From: Trametopsis cervina
Taxonomy: Eukaryota > Basidiomycota > Agaricomycetes > Polyporales > Irpicaceae
DNA length: 64,000 bases
NCBI GenBank assembly: GCA_022385755.1
Contig: MU278349.1
Coordinates: forward strand, 62,001-126,000
Direction: 5' to 3'
A program made the translations under genes and the position numbers. Under the pieces are notes generated by a model that worked only from the letters and a program-made list of their open reading frames with translations, did no database searches and was not told where the DNA came from. Shown here piece by piece: positions 1-9,645 of the stretch; position 1 is the stretch's first letter; each line of letters opens with the position of its first letter.

Positions 1-413
1 AGGATCAACTGAGGCTCATTGTGGGATGGACCACGCATCGACTTACGTAGATTAAATACTGTGCAGAACTGGTGAGAGAGCAGAGAAAGAAAGGGAGACA
101 GCGAGAGCAACACGAAACAAATCGACAGCACGAAAAACACTCAGGGCGACACGGAGCTATTTGTGCTCGTCACGAAACACAACCCAGCCGGCTTTATCGA
201 GGGGCAGGCGCATCAGGCGCTTACGTCAGGCGCCAACACCGGATCCAAGCGGCATATAATTCAGAACAAATCACTCTACGAAATCAAGTTGAACAGTGCG
301 ATTTCGTGTTCGTCTCTTCGGAGATCGCTTCTAGCATAGCCTGCTGTGAGAGAAAAGAAACAGGTTCGTGTGCCACGCGGAACGCAACAACAGGTCTAGA
401 CAACGAAACTCAA
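1..413. other. Gene-free left edge
   Basis: This stretch lies downstream of the GPN3 stop codon. It is purine-rich in places and holds an open frame at 72-488 on the plus strand, but that frame runs antisense into the last GPN3 exon, resembles no protein family I know and has low-complexity Arg/Gln composition. I see no RNA gene. It is probably the GPN3 3' UTR plus spacer to a gene outside the window. Confidence 0.5.
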
Positions 414-1629
414 CTACTCCAGATCAGGGAAGTCACCCTCGTCAAGGTCCTGAGGCTGGGAGAGGTCAACCGTCAGAAAGCACTGTAAGGACGGAATACG
501 GTCGGTATCTCACTTCTTTCGGCTCCTCGTCCTCTCCGTATTGCATCGTAAAGTCAATGTGGCTCAACACTGTTTCTATTGAATCCGGTTCTGTGAGATT
601 GAGTGGTAGGAAGGATACCAACGGGTGGTCCTCAATCTAGTATTGTCGGTAAGGTTTGCAGACCGAGAGAAATGAGAAGAACTCACCAATTGTACGATTG
701 CTCGATTGAGCGAATGGAATTTTGAGTGCCTCTCGGTCTTTTCTTCACGACTCCCCGGGGCTGAAACAAGGAGCAATGGATCGGGTTCCAGATACCTGGA
801 ATGATGTCAGCATTTCGACCAGCTCTGTAATAAATCTGAGCTCGTACCGTGATATATCCTTCCGTGAACGTATGCCATTGCGGCCACTTCCCGAATCCTC
901 CGTGTTGGTTGTCACAAGATCCATCTTGGACATGATATTAATCCATGGGACTTCAAGGTTGACCATTGCGGACATCGCGGACAGGACACCGCTATGGACG
1001 GGTTATCTAGCGGCGGCTTGGTAATACGGACAGAACCTGACATACCTGAAGAATTTGTATTTATCCTCCATGAACTGCGATTCTATGAGATACGTCCCAC
1101 ATACGCGGAGTCCGAGTCGCGACAAATGCCGAACTAGTGTTGGCAAGAACGGGTGATGTGTGTACAGTTCAATCTGTCCTAAGTTGAGACGTCAAATCCC
1201 GAGAAGTCTTTACTGTCTCAATAGATTAATTACCGGGACAGTCGAAGATCAGGTAATCATCTTCATAGCTGCCGAGCTCCTCTTCAAGCCAATCCATGTT
1301 TTCCAGCAAATACCTAAGAGTCGGATTCAAGGTCAATACTCCGACTACGGCGGACGAGGCGAGCGGTTCGGAACAGCACTCACTCACTCAAAGCAGTAAA
1401 CCAAGCCACCGTTTGGTCCATAGCCCAGTTCATTCATAACATCATCCAAGCTGATGAGGTCGCGGATGTCTATTGCAGGATCGTACTCGAAGGCATCGCT
1501 GTTTGCGGCAGGATCGAGGTTGACCAGATGCCCAGTTCGTTTTGAAGTCTGCAAGTGCGTCATGAGACCATTGCAAAACGTCGACTTCCCGGCACCGGCG
1601 GGCCCAGTAACGAGCACGGCATAGCGCAT
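414..1629 (-). CDS. GPN3: GPN-loop GTPase 3
   Basis: GPN3 GTPases work with GPN1 in cytoplasmic assembly and nuclear import of RNA polymerase II (known of the family). Seven exons on the minus strand: 1388-1629, 1234-1313, 1046-1178, 848-991, 687-795, 514-636 and 414-455, giving 290 aa, the usual family length. Residues 9-17 (GPAGAGKST) are the P-loop, residues 71-73 are the diagnostic Gly-Pro-Asn insert, and [11 protein letters not shown] downstream is the family's G3 region. The C-terminus ends in an acidic tail. The last intron could use an acceptor 27 nt earlier, but the chosen one gives a normal 58-nt intron and the expected acidic end. It diverges from PYM across 254 bp. Confidence 0.93.
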
Positions 1630-1883
1630 TCTAGTTGAAGCTCGTTCGAGGCAAGGATAAGTTTTGGTATTGGTCAGTCAGAAAACAAGCTTCACGCAGA
1701 TGATTTGCAAGACGAGATGCGAAGTGCTTTTGATAAAGTAAATTTCAGACTCCGCGTAATCAGTCACACTACGAGGTTGGCGCCCATCCTCATCAGCCAC
1801 TTCATCAACATTTCCCTTTCTCTCATACTCGCACAATCATCCACGCCCAAGGCTTTGACATAGCAGCCTCTGTGCACCCCGAT
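1630..1883. promoter_or_regulatory. Divergent GPN3/PYM promoter
   Basis: The 254 bp separate the start codons of GPN3 (minus) and PYM (plus), so both promoters must fit here. The PYM side is CT-rich just before the ATG, common for fungal 5' leaders. I see no clear TATA box. Co-regulation of the two genes is an inference from layout only. Confidence 0.6.
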
Positions 1884-2513
1884 ATGTCGAAGCCCGATAT
1901 TATCCCCAAACTATCCACAGCCGGTATCACGGTAAACCCGCGCACACTCGAAAGGGTCATCCCAGAATCGCGTCGACCAGATGGCACGTACGTCCCCGTA
2001 ATCACGTCGCTACAGCTTGTTCGTAGCTTACGAGGCTCTATAATATCGATTGTTCTTGCGCTTTTGCTATCATCCGTTGGCACGCGATCCATATTACGCA
2101 GCGTCCGCAAGGAAATAAAGATTCGCCCTGGGTACACACCACAAGAGGATGTCAGTCGTTTCCGCGGTACGCGGCAGAAGCAGATGGAGGCGACTGCTCT
2201 TCCCAAGGGGCATATCATCGGCTGGGCTCCCCCGCCTACTTCGACGGCGGCTTCTGGCAAGTCGACGGCTGGTATGAGTAAGAGCGCGAAGAAGAACGCG
2301 AAGAGGAAGGAGAAGAGGGAAGCGGATAAGACCATTGCCCCTACGAAAGTGAAGGACAATTGGGAAGATGACGATGAGGACGATGAGGGAGGAGAGGATC
2401 AGGCGGCGAATGCCAACAAACCTACGGCAAAGACACAGGAGGGTCAGGCAGCCGCGCCGGATGGCAAGGCGGATGAGTTGGCGGAGAAGCTCAAGAAAAT
2501 GGATGTGCGGTGA
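1884..2513 (+). CDS. PYM1: PYM (partner of Y14 and Mago)
   Basis: PYM binds the Mago-Y14 heterodimer and the small ribosomal subunit, and removes exon junction complexes from translated mRNA (known). Two exons, 1884-1987 and 2102-2513, encode 171 aa; the 114-nt intron falls inside the conserved motif. The diagnostic N-terminal block RVIPESRRPDGT-VRKE is followed by IRPGYTPQEDVSRFRGTR and LPKGHIIGW. The second half is Lys-rich, then strongly acidic (a DDDEDDEGGED run), then a short helical C-terminus. The start is the ATG at 1884; an in-frame GTG twelve bases upstream was not used. A gene of this type fits an intron-rich genome with an exon junction complex. Confidence 0.93.
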   Translation: MSKPDIIPKLSTAGITVNPRTLERVIPESRRPDGTYVPVITSLQLVRSLRGSIISIVLALLLSSVGTRSILRSVRKEIKIRPGYTPQEDVSRFRGTRQKQMEATALPKGHIIGWAPPPTSTAASGKSTAGMSKSAKKNAKRKEKREADKTIAPTKVKDNWEDDDEDDEGGEDQAANANKPTAKTQEGQAAAPDGKADELAEKLKKMDVR

Positions 2514-2778
2514 AGGAACACTTATGGGTATTCATCATCCTGGTACTATGTCTTTCTGGGCTCGATTGTTATGTGTACGTATAAAATGATTGGTGGTGTA
2601 CAGATAGGTTGGCAGTCCAAACACGAACAGCTACATATTATCAGATATGAGAGTCGGTAAGACTGAACTGGCGTGGGGCTACACGCAGTAGAAATTATTA
2701 GTCGGTATATTGGAGGATTATCGTTCCCAGCGATTGACACCCCGTATAAGTCAAATAATGAGTGGACCTCGACATAGT

Positions 2779-4006
2779 CTATGTATACTGTAAGCTCTCT
2801 CCGTCTTGCAATGGCTCAGGTGGAGGAGGTTTGGGCTTTGGTTTGGGCTGCCTCGTGGCCGTGACTTCCATCCCGAAAACAATGAGTATCAGGAACCCGC
2901 TGAGAGCAGCTATAGAAAAGGTGAGCACGAAACCATATACTAGTGCAAAGCACATACCGACGGATTTCCTCATATTGTCCCACCTCACTTCTTCCATCAT
3001 TGTACGTAGTTCTCCTAATGTGACCAGAGATTTATTATGCATTTCCTGCATGTGCAGCGTGAAACCTCAGTAATGCGAATCAAATCACGGCGGGGTTGAG
3101 GTTTCGTACGAACCTCAATCTCTATGTCCATCTGTTTTACATCATTCTTGGCCTCATTCTTCCTACTGTCTAGTTCCATCTGAATTCTGTGCGCTGCATC
3201 AGCCATGTCGGTTTGTTTGTGTGAAAGAGTGCCATGCGTACTCATGCTTCATAGTCCCAATATCTTCGTTCATTCGGCCTTCTATAACGTCTACCTCTCG
3301 TCTAAGGGCAGCGGAGGCAGTTCGCATTGCAGCAGATTCGTTTCGGGTACGCATGGTCAGTTCCGTGCGAAGTTCGGACAGCGCAGCCTTGAATAAATAT
3401 GCTTGCTAATATACACCATCAGCATTGTCCGTACCATCGTATCACGATGTCACGTACACTCTCGAGATCCTTCACTGTTAGTGCTTCTCTGCGTACCCGC
3501 CCAATCCTATCAACTAGGAGGGCACGTGTAGCACGCATAAGACTTCGTGCAGTAGGAGTCGGAAATGTCTTCTCCAGAGCTGCAAAGAACCGATGAGTAT
3601 CAAATGGAGGGTGGTTGTAGGAGGATATCTTTGGAGCTTGGGGCGAGGGGAGATTTGTGGGAGGTTCTGGAGGGTCGCCGGAGTGTTCAGGAGGCGGCGT
3701 GACCGCGACGAGAGGGGTTGTGTTCAGTGCCTCTCTCTCTTCACCTTCAGGTGGAGGTGGATATGTGGCCGAGGACGTTGAAGCCTGCGGAGAAGGGGAA
3801 GATGACCCATGGCTATTGAGAGAACCTCCTGTGGACGACGAAGAGCCAGGGTCTTGCGGGTGTGCCCCTAGGATAGTCTGAGGGCTTGAACCCCTTGTAG
3901 GGTCAGATATCGTATAGCTACGGCTAGAGTACGCGTGTCGTAGACCGCTTGTACGATGTTTAGCCAGGCTGCATGTTCGAGGAGCAACCCTGAAGGTCGC
4001 AAACAT
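2779..4006 (-). CDS. FMP32: MCUR1/CCDC90-family mitochondrial protein (FMP32-like)
   Basis: Members of this family are inner-membrane mitochondrial coiled-coil proteins, linked to cytochrome oxidase assembly (yeast Fmp32) or the calcium uniporter (animal MCUR1). Exons 3458-4006, 3242-3405, 3114-3186, 2958-3045 and 2779-2909 give 334 aa. The first ~30 residues are basic and lack acids, as in a mitochondrial presequence. A long Pro/Ser linker follows. The conserved head [16 protein letters not shown] starts near residue 138. Next come long coiled-coil helices ([11 protein letters not shown] and so on) and one C-terminal membrane helix ([11 protein letters not shown]), then a Lys-Pro tail. The gene converges on PYM with a 265-bp spacer and diverges from the next gene. 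Confidence 0.88.
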
Positions 4007-4273
4007 CAGACGAGTAGAGCAAAAGAAGCTGAAACAGCTGCATAGTAAGTTAACTTCGAACTAATGGAATAGATTTCGCATACAAGCGGTATAGCCACGC
4101 ACCAAGCACAAGAGTATGCTTTGGTCGCGGATGGAAGAATCAAGAGGTAATGGTGACTAGACGCCCATATCTCGCGACTGTAGTTGGACGACGCGGCAGG
4201 ACACGACCTTTGGTTCCGCCACCACCACCCCGACATCCCCCCACTCCCATCTCTTGCTTTTCGACTTCCCAAA
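4007..4273. promoter_or_regulatory. Divergent promoter, FMP32-like gene and unknown gene
   Basis: These 267 bp lie between two outward-facing start codons. The right half is C-rich with runs of ccaccacc and ends in a normal leader before the ATG at 4274. No TATA box or other motif stands out. Confidence 0.45.
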
Positions 4274-6061
4274 ATGCCAGTGCAGACGGTCCAACAATCA
4301 TCAGATCTCGAATTGAAGCCAGTTCTTCCTAATCAACCATCAGGGCACAGCACAGGCGTCGTACCGCGCAATGTGTCTAATCAGACGGTCAAGCTTAAGG
4401 AGCCCTCGTGTTCCACGCCCAGTGCTCCCGCCAAGCAGAGCTCAAGAGCACCGCCCGCATCTGCGCCTGCAGTACCGACGCAGTCTCAAATGAAGAAGCT
4501 GTCTCGAAAGTCGAGCAAGCCCATCATCAACTGGTTTCAACGGAAGTTGGCGGGCACCGTACGCTCGAGACGAGCATCGGACGCAGATGCGTTGCGTGCG
4601 TCCAGAGTACCCAGTGGAAGACAGAGCTTGAAGGATCAACGAAGACGATCATCGGTGCCGTCTGTTCCCCCTGTTCCCCTTATACCGCCTAGCAAGAAGA
4701 ATAAAAGCTCTCAGGAGAAGAAACTCGCCCCTGTGCTGGTACCGAAGCGCAACACTATCTCACTCGATGGGTCCGATGACTACAACAGCTACATGAGCCG
4801 CAACACTATCGACTCTTCCGATGGGCGCAGAGACTCGTATGCTCGCGAGTCGCTATGGTCGCCGACCAGTCTCAGCATGCGCGAAGCCGACGAGGATGCC
4901 TCAGTTCGGCCCATACCCCCCAGTGCACCCCCCTCACCTTCACCATCGCATTCCTCGTCCTCTTATCTTTCGGATCCTAGAACATTCGCCAGCATGGCAG
5001 CGAGCACAAAACCGACCACGCTGCTCAGTGTCGATCTGACAGGAGGCATGGCGCATATAGCCCAAGCCCCACCCACGCCGAGCCTTCCCGCAACCAGGCT
5101 TGCACCACATGGACGCACGCACTCGACATCGCCCAGCACAGTTGGTTCAATAACATTTTCTGCACTGCCGGCCACGGGGGCAACGTCTCGTCCGCCCTCC
5201 GCTGCCGCTCCGGTAAATCCCCGCAACCCTCTCCAGCACGGGAGCTTGAATGCTCCACAGCACACGTCGCATCATCCGCGATACAATCCCCGCCCATCAT
5301 CGCCGCCGCCTGATGATGCGTCAGTCCTTACGCTTGCTTCCTCTGCGTTTGGAATTCCTGGGGCTCGTACTGGCGGAAACGCCCTCACGGGCAGACGGTC
5401 ACTCGCGGATGATTCGTTTTCTCACATCAGCGGAGGCCAAGGGCTGACTGACAGCGTTAGCCATTTCACACCAGGCGAACTGGATGCGGATGATGACAGA
5501 CTCCTCATGGACGCAGATCGGGATGGAGACGTCGATGCAAGTGTCAGGGCTCTTCGACCTCGTAGTTCCAGGAGAGGTAGCTGGGAGAGCGAGGCGAGTG
5601 GATGGAGTGCACATCTTGGACCTGCTGGACCTGGCACACCGAGCATATTGCGGGATAGGAGTTTGTGGACGACGCCGAGCGTGCGGACGGGTCCTATCAG
5701 CGTCAACCTCGAGACGGAGGAGGATTACCAGGACAAGTCGGAACTTACGCATGATGATGATCGTTCTTTCGCTGTCAGCGGCAGTGATTTCGGTCTCGAA
5801 AAGGCGTCGAATAAACCCACGGACGAGATGTCCGGCAAAGGAGCTGACGGTGCCACTTCTTTCACACAAGATCTCCCCGAGCCCCCACAAAGCCCATCTG
5901 AATCGTCAATAAGGTCGTCTGTTATTTCTACGGGTGGGCCTGGGACAGCCACGCCCAAGAGGGAGAAGGGTCAGGATACTCCACGGGTGTCAACCCTTGC
6001 ACTCGAAGACGCGCCTCCTGTCCCCGTCGCGCACGATACGACCGACGCCTCAGCTGACTGA
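4274..6061 (+). CDS. Unknown Ser/Pro-rich disordered protein
   Basis: I do not recognise this protein. It is one uninterrupted exon of 595 aa in a window where nearly every other gene is split. The open frame extends upstream to a TTG at 4184, but the ATG at 4274, preceded by cccaaa, is the natural start. Most of the protein is low complexity: Ser, Pro, Thr and Arg, with many SP/TP and RRxS sites. The exception is a basic block at residues 82-100 (KPIINWFQRKLAGTVRSRR), which looks like a short folded or amphipathic element. The C-terminal third is acidic. This composition suits a phosphorylated scaffold or regulator, but no function can be assigned. Confidence 0.8.
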   Translation: MPVQTVQQSSDLELKPVLPNQPSGHSTGVVPRNVSNQTVKLKEPSCSTPSAPAKQSSRAPPASAPAVPTQSQMKKLSRKSSKPIINWFQRKLAGTVRSRRASDADALRASRVPSGRQSLKDQRRRSSVPSVPPVPLIPPSKKNKSSQEKKLAPVLVPKRNTISLDGSDDYNSYMSRNTIDSSDGRRDSYARESLWSPTSLSMREADEDASVRPIPPSAPPSPSPSHSSSSYLSDPRTFASMAASTKPTTLLSVDLTGGMAHIAQAPPTPSLPATRLAPHGRTHSTSPSTVGSITFSALPATGATSRPPSAAAPVNPRNPLQHGSLNAPQHTSHHPRYNPRPSSPPPDDASVLTLASSAFGIPGARTGGNALTGRRSLADDSFSHISGGQGLTDSVSHFTPGELDADDDRLLMDADRDGDVDASVRALRPRSSRRGSWESEASGWSAHLGPAGPGTPSILRDRSLWTTPSVRTGPISVNLETEEDYQDKSELTHDDDRSFAVSGSDFGLEKASNKPTDEMSGKGADGATSFTQDLPEPPQSPSESSIRSSVISTGGPGTATPKREKGQDTPRVSTLALEDAPPVPVAHDTTDASAD

Positions 6062-6797
6062 TTTTGCGAAGCTGGGATGTTCTAGGTATATATGAACTGT
6101 TGCCTCTCCGGAGATCTATCTCATTTTGGCCAACAGTTTCCTGCAATCAGAACCCGTCAATCCATTTTGCCCAGGTCGTTGAGCTCACTCCCTAAAGCCG
6201 TTCGCCCGCCAGCGTTAGAAGATTTTTCGCCCTTTCTGTAGTATGGGGACCTTTAGCTTTTTCTCCCTCTCATATGCGTTTATCCTAGCTGTACAGATTA
6301 TCACTCACTACCATACTACGATCATAACTCTTGCCAGCATTGTCAGCAATGCCACTTTCCATGTCTCATGCGTGAAGCTTGCATGAAGCCCTGCCGGCCC
6401 GCGGCTATTGAATTTGACGCGAAACGCGTGACCGTGATTGTAGACTTGTTCGACTTCTTCGCGTGCATGCATCCTTCTTGAACCCTTCGGTCGTAGAATT
6501 ACACAATCTGCGACCTGTGACGCGTCAGCTGGACATTACTGTACTGAACAGGGCCGACAGACAATATCTACGCGTGTGGCTACTTTAGAGGTCCTCGTGA
6601 GCAGGAGCAGCATGGGTGAGATCTATTTCTAACCCTGAACAAACTCGCTTCTCCCAGCTTAGATTTAACGTAATGTCTGCCGTTGCGATAAAGAGGCTAC
6701 GGACCTCCTCCGAGGGTGGTACGAACTCTTGGTTTCCACCACAGCTGCATATCATCCTCAAGTCCACGTAATTACTGGAGCTTGGCGGCATCTCAAG
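6062..6797. other. Intergenic region upstream of GH125
   Basis: The 736 bp hold no supported gene. The last 200 bp should contain the GH125 promoter. I see no TATA box or clear operator-like motif. Confidence 0.5.
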
Positions 6798-9235
6798 ATG
6801 AAGTTAGGACTGATCTCGTTGGGTACGCTGGCCTCTGTCGGTGGCATTGTACAGGCACAATGTCCGGATTTCACGACCTTCTCTCAGGTGAGTTTGTTGT
6901 ATAATAATATTGTATGTGACCTCATTCTTTGCAGGCACCGCAAGGCAACCTGTCTACTGGTCCTTTGAAACTACCGCTCATGAGGCCGGCACCAGCATGC
7001 CGCACCTTCAATAGCTCCTCTGTTGAGGTACGTGTTCAAATACCGTTCCAATGTAATTCTTCAGATCTAAAAAGCAATCAGAAAGTTATCTCAGACATGA
7101 AAACTCGTCTGAAAGACCCTGATTTGGCTCGCCTGTTCGAGAACACTTTCCCTAACACCCTCGGTAAAATGCATGGATTCACTATGACTTACAGGGTAGC
7201 TCACATATTTGTAGACACTACTGTGAGATATTTCAATGCTGTGAGTGCATACGGCTAGTGTTGCTGTAGAATTTCCAATCTTACCACGTATCCAAAAGAC
7301 AGAGAACCTAGCGTTCATCATCACCGGAGTGAGTGGCTGCTCTATGTTCTTGGGAATGACAACGATACAAATCGCATGACAGGATATTACGTGCGCTTTC
7401 TCTTTCTGTGGGCTACAGGGATTAGTGAACATCATCTGTTTGTTAGTGCTCAATGGTTGCGAGACACCGCGAATCAGGTAACTGGACTGCCATGACTACA
7501 TGCTACACGGTTGCTGAGAGCCCTACAGTTCGCTCATTACCACACTCTCCTTGGACAAGACAAGGAGTTGGCTACTCTAGTCAAAGCCGTCATCAATAAC
7601 GAAGCTCGCTATGTGTCGCAGTATCCGTACTGTGGCGCTTTTCAGCCACCACCAGAAAGTGGTCTCGCTCCTAGTCATAATGATTGGGCGGACGGCGTGG
7701 TTGTGAATCCGTGAGTTGAACTTGAATGTGTGTGTGTGACCCATGAATGCCTACCAACCAAACCGTAGTCCGGTAAATAACCAAACTGTGTTCGAATGCA
7801 AGGTCAGTCTATTGCGGTGATGTGATCCCATATTCTGACAGCTTCTGCTTTTGCCCATAGTACGAACTAGATTCTCTGTGCGGTTTCTTGAAACTGTCAA
7901 GGTCTTATTATCAGGCGACAAACGACTTGTCTATCATGAACGATAACTGTGGGTACTATACCCTAATCATACTCACAGAGGTTGATAATATGTGCACAGG
8001 GTACTCCGCTATCTCACAGATCTTCCGTGTGATTGAGGAGCAGTCTCAGCCAACCTTTGACGAGGAGTTCAACTTTATATCGTTCTATAACTGGACAGGC
8101 GGGAACGGTGCACTGTCGCCGGCCGTCAACAATGCTGGCAACGGCGAGCCAAAGGCATACACTGGGCTGGTTGGCACTCACCACAGGCCTTCTGATGATC
8201 TAAGCACCTTCGGTACGATCTCCAGTTGAGCTGTCGTTACAGACTGCAGCTAATGGAATCCTCCGCAAGCCTTTCTGACGCCAGCTAACGCTATGTTGAG
8301 TGTCGAGCTAGGTCATCTAGCTGATATTCTCGATTCAGCGCGGCAGGCGAAAAACATCAGTACGCTCGCAAAGCAGTGGAGCTCCAGAATACATGATGCT
8401 ATATGGAATTCCACGGTAAGAGTTGGTCATGCTATGAAACAGCAGCGAAAGTTGATCATTTTCCTGTTCGTATTGCAGGTGGTCAATAACATATTCGCTT
8501 ATGAGACAAATGGTATGTTATGATGCATATGAAATACAGATGCTAATGCCTTCAGAAAGGCTTCGGCGGTCGCTACGTCATGGACGATGCTAACGTACCT
8601 GTGAGTCTTTGCAGTTGCATCAGGGATCAACTGCACGCTTACTATGCAACCATATAGTCGCTGTTATCTCTGCCATATCTTGGATTCTTGGAGAAGAATC
8701 ATCCCTCCTATCTAGCAACCCGTAAACTGCTACTATCGAGACAAAATCCTTACTATGCTCAGGGCAAAACGTTCCGCGGCATTGGGTAGGTAGCTTGTGA
8801 TGCGCCAAACGAAAACAGCCTGACGTTGATCTTCTGTAGCGGTCCGCACGTTGATGTCTGGAATCCTTGGTAAGAACAATGGGAAACCTCGCTGTCATGC
8901 CACTGAGTGCATCTTTTAAATGTATAGGCCTATGTCGCAGATATCGTCTATCTTCGGTACAGACGATGATGAAGAGATTTCGACTGCGCTCTACCTGATT
9001 GCAAACGTGCGTCCCCCTTATATAGTTCATCTGCGTACTGATTCTCAAGCCATACCAGAATACTGCAGGGCTTGGGCTAATTCACGAGTCCATCGATATC
9101 TATAACACCACATCGTATACGCGACCATGGTTCGCTTGGGCCAACAGCTATTTCGCCGAGATGCTATTGGACCTGGCGAGCCGGAAGCCACACCTGATCT
9201 TCCGGGATGGTCAGAGCTACGTACCGGGCCAATGA
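6798..9235 (+). CDS. GH125 exo-alpha-1,6-mannosidase, secreted
   Basis: GH125 enzymes remove terminal alpha-1,6-linked mannose from mannans and N-glycans. Eighteen exons give 503 aa: 6798-6887, 6935-7027, 7082-7163, 7215-7240, 7299-7328, 7383-7390, 7447-7477, 7529-7710, 7769-7802, 7861-7948, 8000-8212, 8270-8415, 8479-8512, 8560-8600, 8658-8785, 8840-8869, 8928-9006 and 9059-9235. A 20-residue hydrophobic signal peptide ends around VQA-Q. Family blocks include DITAQWLRDTANQ, QYPYCGAFQPPPESGLAP, YNWTGGNGALSPAVNN, GTHHRPSDDLSTF and GLIHESIDIYNTTSYTRPW; the last probably carries a catalytic Glu. All phases join, so the stops in the raw frame are intronic and the gene is intact. Exon 6 is only 8 nt. 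Confidence 0.93.
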
Positions 9236-9645
9236 GCGCAGCTGCATGAGCGGTGTTTCACGGACGGCCAGGGCTTCCCGGCTGTGTTGCTGCGGTAGGA
9301 TTATATATCGAGGGTTTGAGACACTGAGACAGTCCTCGTTCAAAAATATTGCGGTCTCGGAGAGTACGTTCATTGGATGTTGTAGTCCCTGTTGCCTGTA
9401 GTTTAGTTTTAGCTCTGAGGGACCCATCCTTATGATCGCTATTTGTCTGGCCTGGTGGAGGTGCGAAATAAGGCCCCCCACGGGGACAACCTCTAAATGG
9501 TAATTGATGCGATCTATAGGCACCTTCGACGCGTTACGCAACATAAATGTGGCTGCGGCGCCAGAGGTTGACTTGTATTCCATGAACAAACCAACCTGAC
9601 TTGATTCTCATCCCCACTCTCACTCATTTCCGCGTTTCTCTATCG
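9236..9645. other. Spacer between GH125 and C2 gene
   Basis: The 410 bp hold the GH125 3' end and the promoter of the C2-domain gene. A reverse-strand open frame at 9164-9589 overlaps the last GH125 exon, has no family resemblance and is left out. Confidence 0.45.

Noticed and set aside
72..488. 138-codon open frame on the plus strand
   Set aside because: It has low-complexity composition, starts from a non-ATG codon and runs antisense over the last GPN3 exon, with no family resemblance.
1823..2359. Long reverse-strand frame over PYM
   Set aside because: It is a mirror of the PYM coding frame; PYM itself is unmistakable on the other strand.
4184..4273. N-terminal extension of the Ser/Pro-rich protein
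   Set aside because: The extension begins with TTG; the first ATG in good context is at 4274.
7724..7738. Short TG dinucleotide run
   Set aside because: It is only a few repeats inside a GH125 intron and is ordinary microsatellite background.
6798..9235. GH125 as a pseudogene, because its raw frames are broken by many stops
   Set aside because: All stops fall in short introns. The 18-exon model has 504 codons with matching phases and every family block is present.
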